From CAYFHQ01 sp964342805 (GTDB lineage Bacteria > Bacillota > Clostridia > Peptostreptococcales > Acidaminobacteraceae), in the NCBI GenBank assembly GCA_964342805.1, contig CAYFHQ010000073.1, positions 1-19,639 of the forward strand: a stretch of DNA of 19,639 nucleotides, given 5' to 3'. The notes below the pieces were generated by a model, which was not told the origin of the DNA, did not search any database, and saw only the letters and a program-made list of their open reading frames with translations. Shown one piece after another: positions 15,285 to 19,639 of the stretch (position 1 is its first letter; every line of letters begins with the position of its first letter). Position numbers and translations under genes: made by a program.

Positions 15285-16958
15285 ATGATCTTTGTCTTGT
15301 TTTTAAACCTATTGGAACGTTTGGGTCTGATCATTATCTTTGGATTCTTTATTTCCAAAACAGTGATCTTTCAAAAATACGTTGTTGAAAAGCGGTCTTC
15401 CTGGGTGCAGAACCTTCTTTTTGCCTGTGTCTGGGGTGGCCTGGGCATTGTCATGACCCTTCTGGGAACCCCTGTGGGAGGTGGAATTGCCAACTCAAGA
15501 ACCATACCCGTAGTCCTGGCTGGGATATTCGGGGGGCCTTGGGTAGGGGCCTTTGCGGGTATGATTGCAGGGGTCCACAGGGCCTTTTTGACCCATGGGG
15601 GTGAACTCACGGCCCTTTCTTGCGGGGTGTCTACTTTTTTAGGTGGCCTGATTGGCGGCCTGGCCAAACGACGATTGGACCGGGCAAAAAGCAGGTGGCT
15701 GCAGGGGCTGATCCTAAGCCTGGGTGTGGAAGTCCTGCAAATGGGCATTATCCTCTTGATGGCCCGGCCCTTTGACCAGGCCCTGCAATTGGTTCAGCTG
15801 ATCTTCCTGCCCATGACCTTCCTCAATGCTCTGGGTATAGGTCTCTTCCTCCTCATGGTCCAGCAAATCTATGACGAGCATGAAAAGGCTGCTGCGCGGA
15901 AGGCACAAATGTCCTTTGAATTGGCCAACTTGACCCTGCCCTTTTTTAAAGAGGGTTTGACTGAAGAAGCCGCAGAGTTGGCTTGTGGCCATATTTACGA
16001 GATCACTGGCTATGACGCCGTCAGCATTACCAATGCCAGCCATGTCCTGGCCCATATAGGGGCCGGGAGTGACCACCATGAAGCCGGTGGCCCCATTTGG
16101 ACGGGCATTACAAAAGTCTGTTTGGAAACAGGCCGCGTGCAAATGGCGGACAAGGAAAAGGAGATAGGGTGTTCCCACCAGAAATGCCGTCTCAAGGCTG
16201 TGGTGGTAGCTCCTCTTGGAATGAACGACCGGACTGTGGGGACCCTCAAGGTCTACCGGATAGTTGAGCACTCCATTACCCAGTCTGACGTGGAATTGGT
16301 CAAGGGCCTTGCCACCCTCTTTACCACCCAGCTGGAGCTCAGTAGTGTAGAACAGCAAAAAGTCTTAAGAGAAGTAGCTGAACTCAAGGCCCTCCGGGCC
16401 CAGATTAAGCCTCATTTCCTCTTTAACTCCCTCAATACCATCATGTCCCTGGTTCGTACAGATGCCGAGGAGGCAAGAAAACTCCTTCAGGAGCTAAGCG
16501 TCATCCTCCGGTCGGGTTATAAGGACAGTGGCCCCATGGTGCCCTTGCGGGAAGAAATTCGAACCATTGAGGCCTTTCTGAGGATAGAAAAAGCTAGATT
16601 CCCAGAAAAACTAGAGGTGTCTCTGGATATTGATCCAGATCTGGCTATCCTGGTTCCACCGCTGATCCTACAACCCCTGGTGGAGAATGCAGTCAAGCAT
16701 GGTATCCGCCAAAAGGCTGGTAGGGGCCAGGTGCATTTATCCATCAAGGACCAAGGAGACGGGGTCTCCTTCGTGGTTTCTGACAATGGGGTAGGCATGG
16801 ACCGAGACCGCCTGTCTAAGCTGGAGGACGCCGAGGGCATTGGCCTCTCCAATGTTCGAAGTCGTTTGCAGACCCTATATGACGTGGACTTGACCATAGA
16901 CAGTCAACCAGACCAGGGGACAAGCATTTCCTTTACGATTCCCAAGGAGGAGGTATAG
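15285..16958 (+). CDS. LytS-type sensor histidine kinase (5TM-Lyt receptor, GAF, kinase)
   Basis: Predicted 557 residues, starting directly after the preceding stop. There is little ribosome site of its own, so translation probably depends on coupling. Residues about 1-195 form the 5TMR-LYT membrane sensor (LLERLGLIIIFGF, GTPVGGGIANSRTIPVVLAGIFGGPWVG). A GAF-like domain follows (about 210-350) with the typical DAVSITN...LAHIGAGSDHH and a GCSHQKC cysteine pair. The LytS-type His box is QIKPHFLFNSLN with H377, then an ATPase domain with ENAVKHG (N468), DNGVGMD and GIGLSNV. Kinases of this class (LytS, BtsS, YpdA) phosphorylate a LytTR regulator, and several respond to extracellular pyruvate. 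The neighbouring regulator and CstA-type carrier suggest the same here. The signal itself is inferred. Confidence 0.93.
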   Translation: MIFVLFLNLLERLGLIIIFGFFISKTVIFQKYVVEKRSSWVQNLLFACVWGGLGIVMTLLGTPVGGGIANSRTIPVVLAGIFGGPWVGAFAGMIAGVHRAFLTHGGELTALSCGVSTFLGGLIGGLAKRRLDRAKSRWLQGLILSLGVEVLQMGIILLMARPFDQALQLVQLIFLPMTFLNALGIGLFLLMVQQIYDEHEKAAARKAQMSFELANLTLPFFKEGLTEEAAELACGHIYEITGYDAVSITNASHVLAHIGAGSDHHEAGGPIWTGITKVCLETGRVQMADKEKEIGCSHQKCRLKAVVVAPLGMNDRTVGTLKVYRIVEHSITQSDVELVKGLATLFTTQLELSSVEQQKVLREVAELKALRAQIKPHFLFNSLNTIMSLVRTDAEEARKLLQELSVILRSGYKDSGPMVPLREEIRTIEAFLRIEKARFPEKLEVSLDIDPDLAILVPPLILQPLVENAVKHGIRQKAGRGQVHLSIKDQGDGVSFVVSDNGVGMDRDRLSKLEDAEGIGLSNVRSRLQTLYDVDLTIDSQPDQGTSISFTIPKEEV

Positions 16959-16960
16959 CC

Positions 16961-17719
16961 ATGTTGACCGTTGTCGTTGTTGATGATGAAAAACCAGCCC
17001 TAGACGAGCTGGCCTATATACTGGGCAAGTGCAAGACCTGCCAACTGGTAGGTGCCTTCTTAGAACCTAAAAAAGCCCTGTCCTTTATTGAAAAAGAAGA
17101 GCCGGACCTGGTCTTCCTAGACGTGAATATGCCGGAGCTTTCAGGCCTTCAGATGGCTGACCATATTCGAAGCCATGGCCTTAAAACTGCGGTGATCTTT
17201 GCTACGGCCTGTGAAGACTATGCCCTGGAGGCCTTTGAAAAGGACGCAGTGGACTACCTCCTTAAGCCTTACGAGGAAGACCGGGTCTTTCGGGCCGTAA
17301 GGAAAATTCGCATCCAAAAGGAAAATGAGTTACGTTATGAGCAGCTCCTTGAGGTCCAGAAAAAGACCAAAGACCCAGAGGCCCCCAACCTAGACCGTCT
17401 CCCCATATGGCTGGAGGACCGGATTGTCTTTGTCAACGTAGAAGACATCGTCTTTGTAGAAGTGGAGGAGGGCCAAGTCTTTATCCATACAACAGGGAAG
17501 ACCTACCTATACAATGAGACCCTCACCCAGCTGGAGGACAAACTTCCTGGAGACCGTTTCTTCAGGACCCACCGGGGATATATGGTCAACCTCAACCGGA
17601 TTCAGACAGTGAGTCCCTATTTCAATAACACCCTTATGGTCCAGGTGGTGGGAAGCGATGGGGAGATCCCTGTCAGTCGGTCCAATGTTAAGGCATTTAA
17701 GGAGCGTCTGGGCCTCTAA
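16961..17719 (+). CDS. LytTR-family response regulator
   Basis: Predicted 252 residues, starting two bases after the kinase gene, with the strong site AAGGAGGAGG. The N-terminal receiver domain (about 1-120) has the acidic pair D8/D9, phospho-acceptor D54 in LVFLDVNMPE, T/S at FATA and the conserved Lys in YLLKP. A charged linker leads to a LytTR DNA-binding domain (about 150-250: IVFVEVEEGQVFIHT, FFRTHRGYMVNLNRI, IPVSRSNVKAFKE). LytTR domains bind pairs of roughly 10-bp direct repeats spaced about 21 bp apart. Three such repeats stand just downstream, before the transporter gene, so cstA is its likely direct target. It is the partner of the kinase encoded upstream. Confidence 0.95.
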   Translation: MLTVVVVDDEKPALDELAYILGKCKTCQLVGAFLEPKKALSFIEKEEPDLVFLDVNMPELSGLQMADHIRSHGLKTAVIFATACEDYALEAFEKDAVDYLLKPYEEDRVFRAVRKIRIQKENELRYEQLLEVQKKTKDPEAPNLDRLPIWLEDRIVFVNVEDIVFVEVEEGQVFIHTTGKTYLYNETLTQLEDKLPGDRFFRTHRGYMVNLNRIQTVSPYFNNTLMVQVVGSDGEIPVSRSNVKAFKERLGL

Positions 17720-17755
17720 TAGGATCCTTCTATGAAGAAAATGAAATATATTTCC

Positions 17756-17807
17756 TGCATTTCATGGGGGCCTCCATGCACTTGACCTTGAGATTTTGGC
17801 ATTTCGC
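17756..17807 (+). promoter_or_regulatory. Three 21-bp-spaced LytTR-type operator repeats upstream of cstA
   Basis: TGCATTTCAT (17756-17765), TGCACTTGAC (17777-17786) and GGCATTTCGC (17798-17807) start exactly 21 bp apart, two helical turns. From memory, the E. coli LytTR regulator YpdB binds GGCATTTCAT repeats separated by 11 bp, the same 21-bp period. Against that decamer the three copies match 9/10, 6/10 and 8/10. The array ends about 33 bp before a plausible -10 box, a position suited to activation. Confidence 0.65.
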
Positions 17808-17839
17808 AGGAAAACGCCAGTAGGAAAACGTTTTGAAGA

Positions 17840-17845
17840 TATCAT
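17840..17845 (+). promoter_or_regulatory. Candidate -10 box of cstA
   Basis: TATCAT (5/6 match) has no recognisable -35 at the expected spacing (CCAGTA at 17817-17822). A missing -35 is common at activator-dependent promoters, and the operator repeats end just upstream. Transcription would begin near 17852, leaving a leader of about 25 nt. Confidence 0.35.
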
Positions 17846-17876
17846 GAAAGCATCTTTTACAGGAGAGGAGCTTTAC

Positions 17877-19286
17877 ATGGTATCTTTTTTATTATCTTTA
17901 ATTGCACTAGTTGTGGGGTACTTCGTCTACGGTAAGTTCGTGGAGAAGGCATTTGGCGCCAACGAAAATCGTCCGACGCCAGCAGTCAGCCAAGGGGACG
18001 GGGTTGACTATGTGGAGATGGACTGGAAAAAAGTCTTTCTCATTCAGTTCCTAAACATCGCAGGTCTGGGTCCAATCTTTGGGGCTATCGCAGGTGCCCT
18101 TTGGGGTCCCATCTCCTTCCTTTGGATTGTGCTTGGATCAATCTTTGCAGGCGCAGTCCACGATTACTTTGCAGGTATGTTGTCCATTAGAAACGATGGA
18201 GCGACAATTGCAGAAATCGTTGGCAAGTACTTGGGCATGCCAGCTAAGAATGTCATGCGCTTATTCTCAGTTGTCCTATTGGTCCTTGTTGGGGTTGTCT
18301 TCATCAATGGCCCTGCAGGCCTCCTGCAGAACATGACAGGCATTAACAAGTTTGTCTTCCTAGGTATTATTATTGTCTACTACCTGGTGGCTACCATCAT
18401 GCCAGTGGACAAGGTGATTGGTAAGATCTATCCAATCTTTGGTGCTGCCCTTCTGATTATGGGTGTGGGCATCATGGGTGGTATTCTTCTGGGCGGCTAC
18501 CATATTCCAGAAATCTCATTTACTAATCTACACCCAGCTTCTAAATCAATCTTCCCCTTCCTCATTATCACCATTGCCTGTGGTGCCATTTCAGGCTTCC
18601 ACGCAACCCAGTCGCCAATCATGGCCCGTTGTCTACGGAATGAGAAGGAAGGTCGTCGCGTATTCTATGGTTCTATGATTGCAGAAGGTGTCATTGCTCT
18701 GATTTGGGCAGCTGCAGCCATGAGTTTCTACGGTGGCACTGCAGGCCTTGCTGAAGCGGGAACGGCAGCCGTAGTTGTAAACGATATTTCCACAACCCTA
18801 CTGGGCACTGTGGGTGGTATTCTTGCTGTACTGGGTGTTGTTGCTGCACCAATCACGTCCGGTGACACAGCCTTCCGTTCAGCCCGTCTGGCCATTGCTG
18901 ACGCCTTTAAGATGAACCAGGAGTCCATCCGGTCCAGATTTACCATTGCCATTCCTTTGTTTGCCATCGGACTGGCTCTGTGCTTCATCGACTTTAAGAT
19001 CATCTGGCGTTATTTTGCCTGGTCCAACCAAACCCTTGCAACCATCGTACTCTGGGCAAGTGCCGTTTACATGGTCAAGCATGGTCGAATCCACTGGATC
19101 GCCACCATCCCAGCAACCTTCATGACTGCTGTGATCACGACCTACATTGTTGTAGCTCCTGAAGGCCTGCGAATGGCAGAGTCCGTGGGTCTGCCGGTTG
19201 GTCTAGCTGTGGCAGCTGGAGCCTTTATCTGGTTCATGGTCAAGCGTCCTTCCATGGAGTCCACAGCAATGGATAAAGCTGCATAA
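17877..19286 (+). CDS. cstA: CstA-family carbon starvation / pyruvate transporter
   Basis: Predicted 469 residues from ATG 17877, preceded by AGGAGAGGAG. The frame is open upstream to a TTG at 17796, but that extension is charged, has no ribosome site and overlaps the operator region. The protein is highly hydrophobic, with roughly a dozen membrane helices. It shows CstA blocks such as FLNIAGLGPIFGAIAGALWGP, GSIFAGAVHDYFAGMLSIRNDGATIAEIVGKYLG, GAISGFHATQSP and SGDTAFRSARL. CstA/BtsT proteins take up pyruvate, or in some reports peptides, when carbon is limiting. This is a short form compared with about 700 residues in E. coli. Position next to a LytS/LytTR pair matches the BtsSR-BtsT arrangement, so pyruvate or a related acid is the likely substrate. 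It is followed by its own terminator. Confidence 0.93.
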   Translation: MVSFLLSLIALVVGYFVYGKFVEKAFGANENRPTPAVSQGDGVDYVEMDWKKVFLIQFLNIAGLGPIFGAIAGALWGPISFLWIVLGSIFAGAVHDYFAGMLSIRNDGATIAEIVGKYLGMPAKNVMRLFSVVLLVLVGVVFINGPAGLLQNMTGINKFVFLGIIIVYYLVATIMPVDKVIGKIYPIFGAALLIMGVGIMGGILLGGYHIPEISFTNLHPASKSIFPFLIITIACGAISGFHATQSPIMARCLRNEKEGRRVFYGSMIAEGVIALIWAAAAMSFYGGTAGLAEAGTAAVVVNDISTTLLGTVGGILAVLGVVAAPITSGDTAFRSARLAIADAFKMNQESIRSRFTIAIPLFAIGLALCFIDFKIIWRYFAWSNQTLATIVLWASAVYMVKHGRIHWIATIPATFMTAVITTYIVVAPEGLRMAESVGLPVGLAVAAGAFIWFMVKRPSMESTAMDKAA

Positions 19287-19316
19287 CTTTTATTCCCCCT
19301 AAGAATGAAAAGTCTC

Positions 19317-19335
19317 TTGTCGACATTCTCGACAA
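19317..19335. repeat. Inverted repeat just after cstA
   Basis: TTGTCGA (19317-19323) and TCGACAA (19329-19335) form a perfect 7-bp stem with a 5-nt loop. No T run follows, so it is not a terminator by itself. It lies directly before the main terminator and may protect the 3' end or act as a small operator. Confidence 0.6.
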
Positions 19336-19339
19336 CTTG

Positions 19340-19387
19340 AGTCCCGAGGACTAGACGTCAAAACGTCTATCGTCCTTGGGACTTTTT
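19340..19387 (+). terminator. Intrinsic terminator of cstA
   Basis: A long hairpin: AGTCCCGAGGAC and TAGACGT (19340-19358) pair with ACGTCTA and GTCCTTGGGACT (19363-19383), apart from a 2-nt bulge (TC) and a G-U pair. It is followed by five T. It is strong and well placed, 54 bp after the stop. Confidence 0.92.
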
Positions 19388-19458
19388 CGTGTTTAGGTAG
19401 CCGTAGACAGCTTGAAACAATGAGAAACTCGGCTTTTGCTCCACTTGGCAATAGTCAT

Positions 19459-19470
19459 TTGAACGTTCAA
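19459..19470. repeat. Perfect 12-bp palindrome TTGAACGTTCAA
   Basis: The palindrome lies about 30 bp upstream of the extended -10 box at 19500-19508, in the position of an activator site or upstream operator. It lacks the central spacer of a Gram-positive LexA box, so no regulator can be named. Confidence 0.5.
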
Positions 19471-19499
19471 GCGAAAACATGGTTGTCCCTGGTTACCTA

Positions 19500-19508
19500 T
19501 GATATAAT
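19500..19508 (+). promoter_or_regulatory. Extended -10 promoter reading out of the window
   Basis: TGATATAAT is a perfect TATAAT (19503-19508) with the TG extension. A possible -35, TTGTCC (19483-19488), is only 14 bp away, so the promoter probably depends on the extended -10 or on an activator. The transcript would start near 19515 and run past the right edge. Confidence 0.5.
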
Positions 19509-19639
19509 AGCAGGTAATAAAAATGAAATGACAAGACAGCTGAAACAATTGATATGACTGGTATTACATAACATTTAGTAAATGATTGAGGAAATTGCAT
19601 AATTCAACTTTCAACTTTAGAAAATAAAAATCATAGCAA

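Larger units (their letters stand above)
19388..19639 (+). other. Non-coding right edge of the window
   Basis: No supportable gene lies in the last 250 bases. The stretch becomes AT-rich after 19500. It contains a 12-bp palindrome, an extended -10 promoter directed out of the window, and two related segments (acagcttgaaacaatgag near 19406 and acagctgaaacaattgat near 19537). It looks like the upstream region of a gene beyond the edge. Confidence 0.6.

Noticed and set aside
17796..17876. N-terminal extension of CstA from TTG 17796
   Set aside because: It is charged, lies within the operator/promoter region and has no ribosome site, while ATG 17877 follows AGGAGAGGAG and gives a typical CstA N-terminus.
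19459..19470. LexA/SOS box
   Set aside because: The palindrome GAACGTTC lacks the 4-base spacer of the Gram-positive SOS box.

Overview
The window (about 50% GC, no mobile element, no rRNA or tRNA) looks like chromosomal DNA from an anaerobic Gram-positive bacterium of the Clostridia/Bacillota. Reasons: the oxygen-independent (early cobalt insertion) cobalamin pathway with CbiK, CbiD and CbiG; a DUF4364 regulator typical of Clostridia; formimidoylglutamase of histidine fermenters; lipoproteins with classical lipoboxes; strong AGGAGG-type ribosome binding sites; and T-tailed intrinsic terminators. The species cannot be named from the sequence alone.

Layout. (1) 3-2187: the 3' part of a DUF58 gene, overlapped by a membrane protein with a C-terminal DUF4129-like domain. 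This is the tail of a MoxR-DUF58-type operon that begins outside the window. (2) 2194-3240: a self-contained unit (promoter, lipoprotein with two FMN-binding repeats, terminator). The terminator hairpin also has a T tail for the convergent minus-strand gene. (3) 3266-3796, minus strand: a DUF4364 regulator, divergent from (4) 3999-6235: a lipoprotein polysaccharide deacetylase closely followed by a HutG-type formimidoylglutamase. (5) 6293-14730: a strong promoter, a cobalamin riboswitch and an intrinsic terminator, followed by ten tightly packed genes cbiC-D-E-K-T-L-F-G-H-J and a terminator. Together these supply every known enzyme from sirohydrochlorin to cobyrinic acid, so vitamin B12 should repress its own corrin-ring synthesis through the leader RNA. 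The later genes (cbiA, cbiP, cbiB, cobUST, cobalt transport) are not here. (6) 14961-19387: a small uncharacterised protein abutting a LytS-type sensor kinase, its LytTR response regulator, and a CstA-family carbon-starvation/pyruvate transporter with its own terminator. This matches the known LytS/LytTR-controlled pyruvate uptake systems (E. coli BtsSR-BtsT and YpdAB-YhjX).

The most striking non-coding signal is upstream of cstA: three degenerate copies of a GGCATTTCAT-like decamer spaced exactly 21 bp apart (17756, 17777, 17798). This is the spacing and motif I recall for the LytTR regulator YpdB of E. coli, and it implies direct control of the transporter by the adjacent regulator. Other notable points are an acidic, repeat-bearing insertion in CbiD, serine in place of threonine at both predicted flavin-attachment sites of the FMN lipoprotein, direct repeats flanking the riboswitch terminator, a 12-nt tandem repeat ahead of the LytS unit, and an extended -10 promoter with a nearby palindrome that reads out of the right edge.
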